DNA of 64,000 bases from Evansella clarkii (GCF_002019695.1 NZ_KV917376.1:152108-216107), one strand, 5' to 3'. Shown: positions 18,200-28,210, counted from the first letter of the stretch. Notes: generated from the sequence alone by a model not told the origin. Numbers and translations: made by a program.

Positions 18200-19177
18200 T
18201 TATATACTCAGTTTATACTTATAAATAAACTCCTTCACCCTAAGTAGATTTTTTTCAATAAAATTACTTGGATCTTCGCTTACCAGTAAAATATAGTTTA
18301 AAAAATTCACCCTTCTTGCGGTCATTAACAAATCTAAATCAAATTCTGTAAACTCCGGTAATGGTCTAATTTTTTCATAACCTTTGAAGAAAAGCTGCTT
18401 TACGTTATCATATTTGAATTTTTCCTCAAATCTGTAATAGTATAATAAAATAGCAATGTCATGCAGGGGTAATCCAAGCAGTGTATCTTCAAAATCAATA
18501 ATATGCATCTCATTTCCATTAACTAAGACGTTCCAAGGATTTAAATCACTATGAATGAGTTGAAGATCTCTTTCATTCATTTGATAATACTCAGATAATC
18601 TACTATTTAAGTAAGGAATAATTGTATCCATTACTTCATGGTATTCTTTGGATAAATAACGCTGGTACTCACTTTGTTTATAAACCATTTTGTCTTCTTT
18701 ATAATAAAAAACATTATCCCATCCTTTTGGCGAAAAAGTCTCAGGAACCTTTTCACCATATGTAGCAACATGTAACCGTGCAGTTAGTTCTCCTAATTGA
18801 ATAAACCTATCTTCATTTTCATTACCATCTAAATCTTCTCCTTCTAACCAGCTGTAAATAGCAACCCGTACAGGGGACCTGCCTTCATCTATCTTTATTT
18901 CCTGTATTTCACTCCCGTCAGCAGCTGGCAGGATGGATGGGATAGAAATTCCACCTCTTTTGCTTACTAGATTCATCACATATACTTCCAAATGATTATC
19001 TTCTAGCGTGCTAGAGTTTTCTTGAAAAATTTTCATTAAAAACGTATTCCCTTTTGTATCAGTCAATTTGTATAGAATATTTGTTTCTTCAGCTAAAAAA
19101 TACAAATCTTTAAGCTTGAAATCGTACCTATCGATAGCTAGTTTTGCTACATCTGCGAACTTTTCAGGGTTGTTCAT
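18200..19177 (-). CDS. APH-family phosphotransferase (protein-kinase-like fold)
   Basis: 325 residues starting at ATG 19177, with GAGAGGAGAA seven bases upstream; in-frame codons back to 19339 lack a site. The motif LIHSDLNPWNVLV holds the catalytic Asp and the metal-binding Asn, and IIDFEDTLLGLPLHDIA is the DFG-like Asp loop of APH/choline-kinase enzymes. The N-lobe Lys lies in TFLMKIFQEN. Substrates of this group include homoserine, choline, aminoglycosides and other small molecules; none is indicated here. Confidence 0.82.
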   Translation of the reverse strand: MNNPEKFADVAKLAIDRYDFKLKDLYFLAEETNILYKLTDTKGNTFLMKIFQENSSTLEDNHLEVYVMNLVSKRGGISIPSILPAADGSEIQEIKIDEGRSPVRVAIYSWLEGEDLDGNENEDRFIQLGELTARLHVATYGEKVPETFSPKGWDNVFYYKEDKMVYKQSEYQRYLSKEYHEVMDTIIPYLNSRLSEYYQMNERDLQLIHSDLNPWNVLVNGNEMHIIDFEDTLLGLPLHDIAILLYYYRFEEKFKYDNVKQLFFKGYEKIRPLPEFTEFDLDLLMTARRVNFLNYILLVSEDPSNFIEKNLLRVKEFIYKYKLSI

Positions 19178-19427
19178 CGCGCTTCTCCTCTCTTTAACGA
19201 AATAATTACATATATTCTGTATATGGAAAGTAAAATCCTCCAATTTCAGGTGTTTATAATGAAGTTCACTGCTCCTCAATCTAAGTCCCCTCTCAAAAAA
19301 TCTCCCTAAATCCCCCCCATCAAATCCATATTCCACCATTGTTGATAATCAAAGTTAGGTAATGGAAAGAAGAGTAAGTTGAGAAAAGATAGATGAGGCA
19401 AGGGTTGGGCATGAATAAGACCCGGAA

Positions 19428-19501
19428 ATCGGAAATGTTTATTTTACCGAAAACCAGGTCTATATCGGAAATGTTTATTTTGTTTAGGAAAGTTTATTTT
19501 T
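19428..19501. repeat. Short direct repeats, 36-base spacing
   Basis: ATCGGAAATGTTTATTTT occurs at 19428-19445 and 19464-19481, with a decayed third copy (AGGAAAGTTTATTTTT) at 19486-19501. AGACC and GGTCT flank the first spacer. It lies directly past the stop of rlmCD. The rest of the 19178-19504 gap is purine-rich with no gene. Confidence 0.6.
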
Positions 19502-19504
19502 GGG

Positions 19505-20881
19505 TTACAACTTTCTTTCAATGACCGCAACGCACTCAACGTGTGTCGTATGCGGAAACATATCCACCGGCTGGACTTCCTTCGTTTCATAACCGTGTTC
19601 ATCGAGATATTTCAGGTCACGGGCCAGTGTTGCCGGGTTACATGATACATAAACAACACGGTCCGGATTCATATTAACGATTGTTTCAAGGAGTGACTCG
19701 TCACAGCCTTTCCTTGGCGGGTCAACGACGATAACCTCCGGCCTTACCCCTTGGGCGTACCACCATGGGAAGACCTTCTCTGCTTCCCCCACTGCAAAAT
19801 CAACATTTTCAAACCCATTAAGCCTCGCATTTTTCTTTGCATCGGATATTGCTTCAGGAACAATTTCCACACCGTAAACATGCTTTGCTTCCTGGGCGAG
19901 GAACAAACTGATTGTGCCGATGCCGCAGTATGCGTCAATGACAGTTTCCTTCCCTGTAAGCTGGGCGTATTCCAGTGCTTTGTCATAAAGCACCTTTGTC
20001 TGGTCAGGGTTTACCTGGTAAAAAGACCGGGCTGAGATAGCGAATTTAATATCGCCAATATAATCGTGGATAACTTCCTCGCCCCAGAGCACTTCTGTTT
20101 TATCTCCAAAAATAACGTTTGTCCTGCTCGGATTAATATTCTGGATAATCGATTTTACATTCGGCAGACTCTCCTGAATTTCCCGGACGAGATTCTTCTT
20201 ATTAGGAAGCTCTTTTCCTTTCGTTACGAGAACAACCATCAGTTCACCAGTAACTTTACCATGCCTTGTTACTACATGCCGGAGTGTCCCCTTATGGGTT
20301 TTATCATCATACCCGCGAATCCCGTATTTCATAGCGAGGTTTTTCACTACCTGGACCACATTATCGTTTTCAATATGCTGGATATCGCAGCCTTTCATAT
20401 CGACGATCCGGTGGCTCCGTTCCGCAAAAAATCCTGCAATTAGGCCTCCTTCTTCCTCCCCAACAGGCACTTGTGCCTTATTGCGGTATCGCCATGGCTT
20501 ATCCATTCCAAGTACAGGATGGACATCGACGGAGGTAAGGCCGCCAATTCTTGCGAGAACCTCACGGACATGCTTTTCTTTATGGCGGAGCTGCCCTTCA
20601 TAAGTGAGATGCTGCAGCTGGCACCCGCCACACTGCTTAAAGATTGGGCATGGGGGCTCTATGCGATCCTCGCTTTCCTGCTTTATCTCCATTAATCTGC
20701 CAATGGCAAATTTTTTCTTCACATTTATTATTTTTACATCGCCTGTTTCCCCTGGAAGCGCCCGAGGAACAAAAACTGGAAATCCATTTATTTTTGCAAC
20801 CCCGGCACCGTCATGAGTGAGGTCTTCAAACGTTAATTCTAACATTTGATTTTTTTCTACTGGCAAACTCTTTGCTGACAT
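19505..20881 (-). CDS. rlmCD: 23S rRNA (uracil-C5)-methyltransferase RlmCD
   Basis: 458 residues, matching B. subtilis YefA/RlmCD, which methylates 23S rRNA U747 and U1939. A TRAM domain covers about 10-66, Fe-S cysteines are Cys78, Cys84, Cys87 ([11 protein letters not shown]) and one in KGCDIQH, the SAM loop is [10 protein letters not shown], and the catalytic region is [16 protein letters not shown] 20881 has AAAGGA about ten bases upstream; the upstream ATG at 20905 lacks a site. In B. subtilis the gene also lies near yerQ (dagK) and gatCAB, which supports the name over the paralogue at 185-1576. Confidence 0.9.
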   Translation of the reverse strand: MSAKSLPVEKNQMLELTFEDLTHDGAGVAKINGFPVFVPRALPGETGDVKIINVKKKFAIGRLMEIKQESEDRIEPPCPIFKQCGGCQLQHLTYEGQLRHKEKHVREVLARIGGLTSVDVHPVLGMDKPWRYRNKAQVPVGEEEGGLIAGFFAERSHRIVDMKGCDIQHIENDNVVQVVKNLAMKYGIRGYDDKTHKGTLRHVVTRHGKVTGELMVVLVTKGKELPNKKNLVREIQESLPNVKSIIQNINPSRTNVIFGDKTEVLWGEEVIHDYIGDIKFAISARSFYQVNPDQTKVLYDKALEYAQLTGKETVIDAYCGIGTISLFLAQEAKHVYGVEIVPEAISDAKKNARLNGFENVDFAVGEAEKVFPWWYAQGVRPEVIVVDPPRKGCDESLLETIVNMNPDRVVYVSCNPATLARDLKYLDEHGYETKEVQPVDMFPHTTHVECVAVIERKL

Positions 20882-21004
20882 AATTAAAAGTCCTTTCCCG
20901 TGCATGTTTTTCTGCTTTTGATTGTACCATATTGCTTATAGTTGAAAAAAATCATTAGACTGATATGATATAGAAGGTGATTTTAAAGATGAGGTGTTTA
21001 ACAT

Positions 21005-22066
21005 ATGGCTAAAATAAACAGAAATGAACCGTGCCCATGCGGCAGCGGCAAAAAATATAAGAAATGCTGCTTACATAATAATGAAGCCAGCCCGCTGAGC
21101 TTCACGGAGGAGGACAGGAAAACTTTCCAGAAGCTTCTTCCATCCTTATTTGATTACAGCAAGAAATTTGATGACAAGCTGCAGCCGCTCTACCAGCGCT
21201 ATACTGCTTCGTTTGAAGATATCAGAGAACAGGATGCTAAAGCGTTCTCCCAGATTATTTTTCACTGGCTGATTTTTAACGCGCCAGTGCTTAACAACTC
21301 AGAAACGATTCTCTCTTCTTTTATCGAAGAGAACCGCGAAACCAGTTCTCCGGCTCTTCAGAAATTACTGGATCGCTGGAAAGGGATCAAACCATCATTG
21401 CTCATTGTCACAAAGGAAGATAATAACACAATTCAGCTGAAGGACAGTCTCGATCCGGCAGCAATCATTCCTGAAAAAACAGCAGCTTTAGCTGATTTAT
21501 CAGATGGGGATCTTCTTATCGGATATATTTATCCTACCCCGGATGGCTCTGTATTAGGCACAGATGCCCTGCTCGTTCCTGCCAGCATGAAAAGTGCTTT
21601 TTACCAGGAATATGACCGGCTGACTGATTCCTTTAACCGGAACGGAAAGCCGGAAAAAGAATTCTTTGTTGACTGCTTCCCTGCCTTTATTTCTCTAATA
21701 TCATGGTTCCTCTCCCCAGAGAATGATAATAAAGCTGATGCTGAAGCGGAAGAAAAACAAGCAGAAGTAATTAATGTTCTGTTTAACCAGATTGATCTCA
21801 TGGCATATCCATACAGTTTGCTGCTGAGGGCTGAAAAAATGTGGAACAGTTACTACGGGGAGAAAAATCCGCGAATCCAGAAACCTGCTGTTTTTGCAGC
21901 CTCTCTTGAATACTGGATGTCCAAACAGCCAGGCCAGTGGACAAACCCTAAACAGAAGGAACTGGCGGAAAAATACGGGGTTTCCCCGGCCACTATATCT
22001 GCAAAATACAAGGATTTTACAAGCAGTTTAACCGAAGAACAACCTGTAAGAGTGCCAAGAGGATAA
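21005..22066 (+). CDS. SEC-C zinc-motif protein
   Basis: 353 residues. The N-terminus NEPCPCGSGKKYKKCC is the SEC-C motif that binds zinc, as at the tail of SecA. The middle is helical and acidic with no family I know. The C-terminus (KELAEKYGVSPATISAKYKDF) looks like a helix-turn-helix. GAGGTG lies eight bases before the ATG. A cytosolic protein with a nucleic-acid or ribosome-related role is possible, but that is inference from the two end motifs. Confidence 0.8.
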   Translation: MAKINRNEPCPCGSGKKYKKCCLHNNEASPLSFTEEDRKTFQKLLPSLFDYSKKFDDKLQPLYQRYTASFEDIREQDAKAFSQIIFHWLIFNAPVLNNSETILSSFIEENRETSSPALQKLLDRWKGIKPSLLIVTKEDNNTIQLKDSLDPAAIIPEKTAALADLSDGDLLIGYIYPTPDGSVLGTDALLVPASMKSAFYQEYDRLTDSFNRNGKPEKEFFVDCFPAFISLISWFLSPENDNKADAEAEEKQAEVINVLFNQIDLMAYPYSLLLRAEKMWNSYYGEKNPRIQKPAVFAASLEYWMSKQPGQWTNPKQKELAEKYGVSPATISAKYKDFTSSLTEEQPVRVPRG

Positions 22067-22071
22067 TAACG

Positions 22072-22105
22072 TAAGAAACGCTTTATTTTACATAAAGCGT
22101 TTTTT
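22072..22105 (+). terminator. Intrinsic terminator of the SEC-C gene
   Basis: AAACGCTTTAT and ATAAAGCGTTTTTT pair over a short loop, six bases past the stop. Confidence 0.85.
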
Positions 22106-22590
22106 CTGTGTAACAGCCAGATTAATAAGAGAAGTCCTGGTTTTTACTGCTTTGAAAAAGGATATTAGCGAATTTTCTCGAATATTTATTTTAAAGAGCA
22201 CTTATTTTTCAGCAAATCTGGAGGAGGTATATACCAGGAAAAGAAACTTGGATGGATAGGCCCCTTTGTGCTTCAAATGAGATGAACTTTTTAAAAAAGG
22301 AAAAACTGTTGGAAGTTCTATGTCTAAGCTGGACATATTAGAAAAAAGTCCATTGCAGCAAATGAAAAGCGCTTTTGACAGTAAGCTGGCATTACAGTAT
22401 TTTTGCCTCCTGTTCAGCTCTGAACGGCTGAATGGGAAAGTTTACATTCCCGGTGAGCGGGGTATTGGAATAGCACTTACAGGTATGAAACCACTGGACG
22501 GTTTTAAGATGAAGTAATGGATAACAGAACGCTTGTTATGGTACGGTGATTTAATTTGAACTACAATATAAACTAAAAGAGGTGGTACAT
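22106..22590. other. Intergenic stretch, no convincing gene
   Basis: A 65-codon frame at 22320-22517 has only a weak site (GGAAG) and a composition that does not look like a protein family. Otherwise the stretch holds only the upstream region of the DUF948 gene. Confidence 0.35.
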
Positions 22591-23064
22591 ATGGATTGGC
22601 TCGGTATTGGCGTTTTCATACTCGCATTAGGTTTTGCAGTACTCGTTTTCTTTCTCATTCCCGTACTTAAAAAACTGGAATCAACATTAGGATCTACCGC
22701 AGAAACAATTGATAAAACACAAAAGAGCCTGGAGGATATCACCAACGAAACAACACTTATCCTCTACAACACTAACGAAACATTGCTTGATATCAACAAC
22801 AAGATGACAAAACTGGATCCTTTATTCCAGATTGTCCATGATACCGGGGAGTCTGCGCACCATCTGACAAGCACCATGGCGAAAGTAACTATGGATAAGT
22901 CAGAACGGGCGAAGCTGGGAACCGAAGTACTCGATGCAAACAACTTACGGGGAATTCTCCGGGGCGCTGCTTTCATCTATTATTTGAAACAGGCGAAAAA
23001 GGAAGCAGACAAAAAGAAGCAGAAAACCGAAGGCGCAACATTAACAGACGTGAATATGCATTAA
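22591..23064 (+). CDS. DUF948-domain membrane-anchored protein
   Basis: 157 residues. One N-terminal membrane helix (about 5-25, GIGVFILALGFAVLVFFLI) is followed by a long helical region with polar heptads (LESTLGSTAETIDKTQKSLE), the DUF948/YtxG-like pattern. It ends in a basic tail (QAKKEADKKKQK). AGAGGTGG lies five bases before ATG 22591. Relatives are general-stress or envelope proteins in Bacilli; no molecular role is known. Confidence 0.8.
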   Translation: MDWLGIGVFILALGFAVLVFFLIPVLKKLESTLGSTAETIDKTQKSLEDITNETTLILYNTNETLLDINNKMTKLDPLFQIVHDTGESAHHLTSTMAKVTMDKSERAKLGTEVLDANNLRGILRGAAFIYYLKQAKKEADKKKQKTEGATLTDVNMH

Positions 23065-23071
23065 TATTTAA

Positions 23072-23105
23072 AAGGCTGCATCAGCATTTGATGCAGTCTT
23101 TTTTG
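23072..23105 (+). terminator. Intrinsic terminator of the DUF948 gene
   Basis: GGCTGCATCA and TGATGCAGTC pair over a five-base loop, followed by TTTTTT. Confidence 0.85.
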
Positions 23106-23245
23106 CTGAAAGATATTTTAAGGTTGTTTTTCATTGCCAGCGAAGCTTTTACACAACTCCTGAATTGCTGTACGATATTAAAAGAAGAAAAACGAGACGC
23201 AACCAGCGCAATGATGAAAGCTATAGAAAGAAGGGATAATTACAT

Positions 23246-24487
23246 ATGAAGGATGAGCAGCAAATGAGTGGCAGCATAAAAGAGATGTCGCCGCTTGATT
23301 CATCAGACAGACTGAACCACATAGACAGTCTGCGGGGCTTTGCCCTGTTTGGAATATTAATGGTCAATATGCTTGCGTTCCAATACGGGACAATCGGTTT
23401 TAAATTTATCTATCCGGGTCTAACATCACCTGACCAGTCCGCCCATGTATTCATTGAGTGGTTTTTCCAGGGCAGCTTTTATCCCGTTTTTTCCATATTT
23501 TTTGGTTTTGGTGCCGTAATGATCTGGGACCGGTCCACGGAAAAACAGCGTCCATTTAACCTCATGTTTATACGCCGCCTGCTGTTGCTTATGGCTATTG
23601 GTTTTGTTCATTTGTATTTTATCTGGGACGGAGATATCCTCTTAGCTTACAGTATAACAGGATTAATTTTTTTCTTTTTTATAAAAAGGGCTGCAAAAAC
23701 ATTGCTTGTATGGGCTCTTCTCTTAGCAGGCTTTATGGCGTTGCCAGGGCTGTTCCCAGGTGACGACGGGGCTGTCCCTCCAGGCCTTAAAGAGTTTGGG
23801 GCTTCCGAACAAGAAATACTTGCGGAGGGCAGTTATGCCGATGTGGTAACCCATCGTTTTACATCGAATCCTTATGAAGCAATCGATTACGGGCCAGGGG
23901 TTGCCCCGGAGGAACAGGAGCTCCTGGCTTCGGCCATGTCGGTTATTAATTTTATTACGATAACAGTACAGACTTTATTCCTGTTTTTGCTCGGAGGGTT
24001 TATCGCGAAAAAAAGGTGGCTCCATCGCCCGCAACAGAACAGTGGAATTCTGCTGAGAGCTTCGGTGGCAGGTGTTACAGCGGGCCTTATCCTTAAAGGT
24101 GCCATGGTTTTTACTGATAATGCTTCTCTTGATTATCTTGGATATATTATCGGCGGTCCGATATTGGGAGTAGGGTATATTGCTCTTTTCACACTTGTAT
24201 TTGTTAAAACCGGTGCAGCGTCCATCTTCCGTGGCCTTGCGTACACTGGACAAATGGCGCTTACAAACTATCTTTTTCAGTCAGTAGTGATGACCACTAT
24301 TTTTTACGGATACGGATTTGGATTATTTGCATCGCTTGGAACATTGGCGGGTATTCTGCTCGCGGTTGCCTTCTTCGCTGTGCAGATGCTGTTGAGCAAA
24401 TGGTGGCTGGGAAGGTTCAGGTTTGGTCCTGTGGAATGGATTTGGAGATCAGGAACATATTTGAGGAAACAGCCAATTAGAAAATAG
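23246..24487 (+). CDS. DUF418 / YeiB-family membrane protein
   Basis: 413 residues, about ten membrane helices. The opening RLNHIDSLRGFALFGILMVNM and the end (LTNYLFQSVVMTTIFYGYGFGLF, then GRFRFGPVEWIWR) are hallmark DUF418 segments. A loop at about 165-210 is probably outside the membrane. The family is common in Bacilli and of unknown function; a distant link to acyltransferase-type membrane proteins is inferred from the N-terminal segment. AGAAGGGA is about nine bases before the ATG. Confidence 0.85.
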   Translation: MKDEQQMSGSIKEMSPLDSSDRLNHIDSLRGFALFGILMVNMLAFQYGTIGFKFIYPGLTSPDQSAHVFIEWFFQGSFYPVFSIFFGFGAVMIWDRSTEKQRPFNLMFIRRLLLLMAIGFVHLYFIWDGDILLAYSITGLIFFFFIKRAAKTLLVWALLLAGFMALPGLFPGDDGAVPPGLKEFGASEQEILAEGSYADVVTHRFTSNPYEAIDYGPGVAPEEQELLASAMSVINFITITVQTLFLFLLGGFIAKKRWLHRPQQNSGILLRASVAGVTAGLILKGAMVFTDNASLDYLGYIIGGPILGVGYIALFTLVFVKTGAASIFRGLAYTGQMALTNYLFQSVVMTTIFYGYGFGLFASLGTLAGILLAVAFFAVQMLLSKWWLGRFRFGPVEWIWRSGTYLRKQPIRK

Positions 24488-24502
24488 AATAGCTGGCGCT
24501 TA

Positions 24503-25150
24503 CTGGACAAATTTTTGAGTTTTCATTGAAATTTGTCCTGCAAATTACTTTTGCTGGACAAATTTACTTTCCTACTGACATATTTGTCCCGCAAATTCTC
24601 TTTTCTGGACAAATGCGAGCGATTCACAGGCAATTTGTCCTGATAATCGGTATAAAAAGGAATATAATAGAAATCGTTAAGCTGTTGCTGGACAAATTTT
24701 TAGCTTCTCCTTGAGATTTGTCCAGCAAATCATTTTTTCGGGACAAATCTGCCTTTCAACTGACACATTTGTCCAGCAAATTCTCTTTTCTGGACAAATT
24801 CAAACGATTTACAGGAAATTTGTCCAGATAATCGGTATAAAAAGGAATATAATAGAAATCGTTAAGCTGTTGCTGGACAAATTTTTGGCTTCTCCTTGAG
24901 ATTTGTCCAGCAAATCATTTTTTCGGGACAAATCTGCCTTCTAACTGACACATTTGTCCAGCAAATTCTCTTTTCTGGACAAATTCAAGCGATTTACAGG
25001 AAATTTGTCCAGATAATCGGTATAAAAAGGAATATAATAGAAATCGTTAAGCTGTTGCTGGACAAATTTTTGAATCTTCATTGAAATTTGTCCAGCAAAT
25101 TACTTTTTCAGGACAATTTCGGCTGCCCTCTTCAAAATTTGTCCTGTATA
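24503..25150. repeat. TTTGTCC inverted-repeat array with 51-bp units in 185-bp higher-order units (family E)
   Basis: GGACAAAT-type starts lie at 24505, 24556, 24607, 24690, 24741, 24792, 24875, 24926, 24977, 25060 and 25111: steps 51, 51, 83 repeated, so the higher-order unit is 185 bases. In nearly every 51-base unit a matching TTTGTCC lies about 26 bases downstream. ATTTGTCCAG and CTGGACAAAT also pair across unit borders. The 32 extra bases of the 83-base step hold GTATAAAAAGGAATATAAT. It lies between converging genes; neighbouring 185-base units are nearly identical. Confidence 0.92.
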
Positions 25151-25231
25151 TTTTTTGCTTGAAAAATCATCAAATTCCATTAACAATTTATCTTCATGTT
25201 CACACCCTCAGCACTACGTAGTTTTTCAAAC

Positions 25232-25274
25232 AAAAAAGAGGACCGAAAACATTCGTTTTCCCGGTCCTCTTTTC
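25232..25274. terminator. Bidirectional terminator of dagK
   Basis: AAAAGAGGACCG and CGGTCCTCTTTT form a perfect stem; the inner GAAAAC/GTTTTC extends it. A tract on the left and T tract on the right allow use on both strands. Confidence 0.85.
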
Positions 25275-25276
25275 AT

Positions 25277-26191
25277 TTAATAAAGCCGCTGGAAACAAGC
25301 AAGGTCCTTATCCGGCACAATCATTTCTATATGATTATGAAGGTTTACAAACTCTCCTGGCAGTACTCCTCCGTACTCCCCGTCGAGGTTCAACTGCATT
25401 TCCTGTTCGGAATGGACTTTAATTCTGCTGGCCTGCACGTAAATAACGCTTTCATCCCTGATATGCTCTCCGCGCATCGCGGCACTTACAAGCCTAACAA
25501 CATCTGCAAGATTTGACTTCTTAAGAATCAGCAAATCAAAAAGCCCATCATTCAAGTATGCTTTTGGCGCAAGCTTTTCAAAACCTCCAACCGAGTTAGT
25601 ATTGGAAACAAGGAACAGCATGATTTCCCCTTCAAACCACTTTCCATCATATTCAATCGTTACATTGCTCGGTTTGATCCGTGGCAGTTTTTCAAAGCCT
25701 TTTACATAGTAAGCTACCTGCCCCATCATCGTCTTCAGCCTGCTAGGAACTTCATATGTCAATTCCGTAAGTGTACCACCGCCGGCAATGTTAATAAAAT
25801 ACTGAGTCTCTACCTTTCCGATATCCACGGACTGAATCCTGCCGTTACACAGCACCTCACACGCCTCATTGACCTCTCTTGGTATGTGAAGAGCTCTGGC
25901 GAAATCATTGGTTGTACCTGCAGGTATAATTCCGAGGCGGGGTCTGACTTCCATCTCAGCCATTCCATTCACCACTTCATTAATTGTACCGTCCCCGCCT
26001 GCAGCAATGATCAAATCAAATTTATTTTGACATGCTTTTTCTGCAGCCCGTTTTGCGCAGTCTTTACCTGTAGTCGCATGTGCGGAGGTTTCATAGCCTG
26101 CATTCTCAAGGCGTTCCAGTATAAATGGCAGCTGTTTCCTGACCTGTTCTCTCCCTGAAGTTGGATTATAAATTAATCTGGCCCGTTTCAT
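25277..26191 (-). CDS. dagK: Diacylglycerol kinase DagK
   Basis: 304 residues. Soluble, membrane-associated lipid kinase of the DagK/YegS family that phosphorylates diacylglycerol, returning it to phosphatidate. It begins RARLIYNPTSGREQVRKQLP, has the ATP-binding catalytic-domain motif AGGDGTINEVVNGM (about 65-78), GTTNDFARAL, and a C-terminal beta-sandwich ending in NLDGEYGG. ATG 26191 has GGAGG about seven bases upstream. It corresponds to B. subtilis dgkB (yerQ), beside gat genes and rlmCD there as here. Confidence 0.92.
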   Translation of the reverse strand: MKRARLIYNPTSGREQVRKQLPFILERLENAGYETSAHATTGKDCAKRAAEKACQNKFDLIIAAGGDGTINEVVNGMAEMEVRPRLGIIPAGTTNDFARALHIPREVNEACEVLCNGRIQSVDIGKVETQYFINIAGGGTLTELTYEVPSRLKTMMGQVAYYVKGFEKLPRIKPSNVTIEYDGKWFEGEIMLFLVSNTNSVGGFEKLAPKAYLNDGLFDLLILKKSNLADVVRLVSAAMRGEHIRDESVIYVQASRIKVHSEQEMQLNLDGEYGGVLPGEFVNLHNHIEMIVPDKDLACFQRLY

Positions 26192-26435
26192 TTTTATTTC
26201 CTCCGTGTTCTGCTGACTTCCACGATTTAACAAGACCAGTATATCACTATTTTACTGAGTTTAATATTTTAATCTACCGGCCTGGCTATAATCAAGTTTA
26301 CCTTATTTCTATTTAAAAGCCTTGATTATCATTCTGTCAAATATGGTCGAAAAAATTATTTCAAAAAAATAAGTAAAAGTTTTCTACTAACTCTCAAAAT
26401 GAGCTATTATAAAAATAAGAGGGGGGTTCACAAAA

Positions 26436-26921
26436 ATGCCAAAATTCTTTCACAGGTTGTTCATATCTGTCTTATCAGTGGTGATTTTCAGTGCGTTAGC
26501 TGCAGCGTATCAGCTCGTGTTTTCAGGGGGAGACCAGTTAGGATTTGGCTTATTGACCGGGATATACACCTTCTATACAGCACCGGTGTTTATTCTTGGG
26601 GGTATTCCAGCTTCATATGCAGCAGACCATTTTATTAAAAAACATAAGGATACAATAACTTCTGCAGTTCATGAGTATGTACGTGCCTTCAGTTTATACG
26701 CAGCAGCAGGTGTAACTGTTTCTATCGTGTATTTCTCACTTTCAGCTCTTTCCCGAGGACAATTTTATTTTACTCCAGGTGAATCATTGACCAGCATCCT
26801 GATTGGTGTAGCCGGAGCTCTAGTTTACTACCACATCAGCCTGTTACTGAAAATCAACTGGGAAAAGTTAAAAGAACAGCAACACAAAAAAGAGCAGGAA
26901 GACCAGTCATACAGTTCATAA
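26436..26921 (+). CDS. Four-helix integral membrane protein, unknown
   Basis: 161 residues with four hydrophobic segments (about 8-28, 33-55, 82-105, 115-140) and a charged tail (KLKEQQHKKEQEDQ). The site GGGGGG lies about ten bases before the ATG. I recognise no family. It has its own terminator and no clear operon partner. Confidence 0.65.
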   Translation: MPKFFHRLFISVLSVVIFSALAAAYQLVFSGGDQLGFGLLTGIYTFYTAPVFILGGIPASYAADHFIKKHKDTITSAVHEYVRAFSLYAAAGVTVSIVYFSLSALSRGQFYFTPGESLTSILIGVAGALVYYHISLLLKINWEKLKEQQHKKEQEDQSYSS

Positions 26922-26943
26922 AGCAATAAAATTATATACTTAT

Positions 26944-26976
26944 TAAAGTATCAGCAATTTGCTGGTACTTTTTTTC
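26944..26976 (+). terminator. Intrinsic terminator
   Basis: AAAGTATCAGCA and TGCTGGTACTTT pair (one G-T), followed by TTTTT. Confidence 0.8.
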
Positions 26977-27149
26977 GTTATTCTTTTTAGGAATAAAACT
27001 GGTTAAAAATAAATAAAAACAGGGAAGATATATATAGTATGCAATAAAGCCCCAAGGATTAATCCAGACCCATGGCGGCGGGGCATTTGAATATACTATT
27101 AACAATAACATGCAGAAGTATTTATTTTAATTGAATATGGAGGAGAACT

Positions 27150-28010
27150 ATGTCTTTAATCTCGAAAAAAAACCAAAAATCATATTGCAAAAGCGAGTAC
27201 GATACTTTACAACGAGTTATATTATGCCAGCCTGAGCATATGACAATACGCCAAGTAATCAATGACACTCAGAAGCACTTCAAAGATGAAGGCATCCATA
27301 TTAAAAAAGCGATGGAGCAGCATGAAGAATTTGTTAAAGTCCTTAAAAAACATGGGGTGGATGTCGTTCTTCTTCCTGCTGACAAAAATTACCCCGAACA
27401 GGTTTTTACAAGAGATATCGGCTTTACGCTGGGCCAGACGATTTTCGTCGCTGAAATGGCTGCTGATGTGAGGAAAGGTGAAGAGGATTTCTTAAAGAAA
27501 TGGCTGGAAGATGAAGAAATATCATATTACAATCTTATCGGCGACCAGATTGAAGGCGGAGATGTAATTATTGATGGCCAAACAATTTACGTCGGCCTCA
27601 GTAACCGGACTAATAAAGCTGCTACTGAACATCTTCATACATTGCTTCCTGAATTTGAAGTTATCAGCGTGCCATTTACTGAAAAATACTTACACCTGGA
27701 TTGTGTTTTTAACGTTATCTCACCAACAGAAGCTCTGATCTACCCTGGAGTAATCGAAAAAGAGAAAGAGGAGCTGCTCGCCTCAAGATATAATTTAATC
27801 GAAGTTTCTGAAGAGGAACAGTTTACATTAGGCACCAATGTTTTATCACTAGGAAATAAGAAAATCTTAAGCCTGCCTGTAAATCAGAACGTTAATAAAC
27901 AGTTAAGGGACAGGGGCTATGAGGTAATAGAAGTGGATATCACCGAGATTATTAAATCTGGCGGTTCCTTCCGCTGCTGTACAATGCCAGTTTTAAGAGA
28001 AGCAAAATAA
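27150..28010 (+). CDS. Dimethylargininase / arginine-deiminase-fold hydrolase
   Basis: 286 residues of the amidinotransferase (beta/alpha-propeller) fold. The markers are FTRDIGF near residue 90, EGGDVIIDG near 131 (substrate Glu/Asp), the catalytic His in YLHLDCVFN near 184, and the C-terminal nucleophile Cys in SGGSFRCCTMP near 277. DDAH-like members cleave methylarginines to citrulline plus methylamines; ornithine- or arginine-handling relatives share the fold. GGAGGAG lies five bases upstream of the ATG. It is followed by an amidohydrolase gene but separated by a terminator. Confidence 0.8.
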   Translation: MSLISKKNQKSYCKSEYDTLQRVILCQPEHMTIRQVINDTQKHFKDEGIHIKKAMEQHEEFVKVLKKHGVDVVLLPADKNYPEQVFTRDIGFTLGQTIFVAEMAADVRKGEEDFLKKWLEDEEISYYNLIGDQIEGGDVIIDGQTIYVGLSNRTNKAATEHLHTLLPEFEVISVPFTEKYLHLDCVFNVISPTEALIYPGVIEKEKEELLASRYNLIEVSEEEQFTLGTNVLSLGNKKILSLPVNQNVNKQLRDRGYEVIEVDITEIIKSGGSFRCCTMPVLREAK

Positions 28011-28035
28011 AATAGTTCAAGGTTTAGTTTAAACC

Positions 28036-28070
28036 TCCCGCTGAATGACGAACCGGCGGGAGGTTTTTTC
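28036..28070 (+). terminator. Intrinsic terminator
   Basis: CCTCCCGC and GCGGGAGG form the core of the stem, followed by TTTTTTC. Confidence 0.85.
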
Positions 28071-28210
28071 TGCTTTATTCCCCTGGTCGCACCGTATAGC
28101 CCGATACACTGGTTTTACATAATAAAACGTGTATTTCGGTCTGGAATGGGGAAAAAGTTAGTCGACTGAAACATCCAATTATCTTCAACAGCAATCAAGG
28201 AGGCGTTACA

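Noticed and set aside
22320..22517. 65-codon frame upstream of the DUF948 gene
   Set aside because: Weak ribosome-binding site, no family-like sequence and no clear hydrophobic or charged pattern.
24526..25084. Three 62-codon near-identical frames (MRFVQQIIFSG type)
   Set aside because: They are the 185-base repeat read in one frame; no ribosome-binding sites, and the frame breaks at each higher-order unit.
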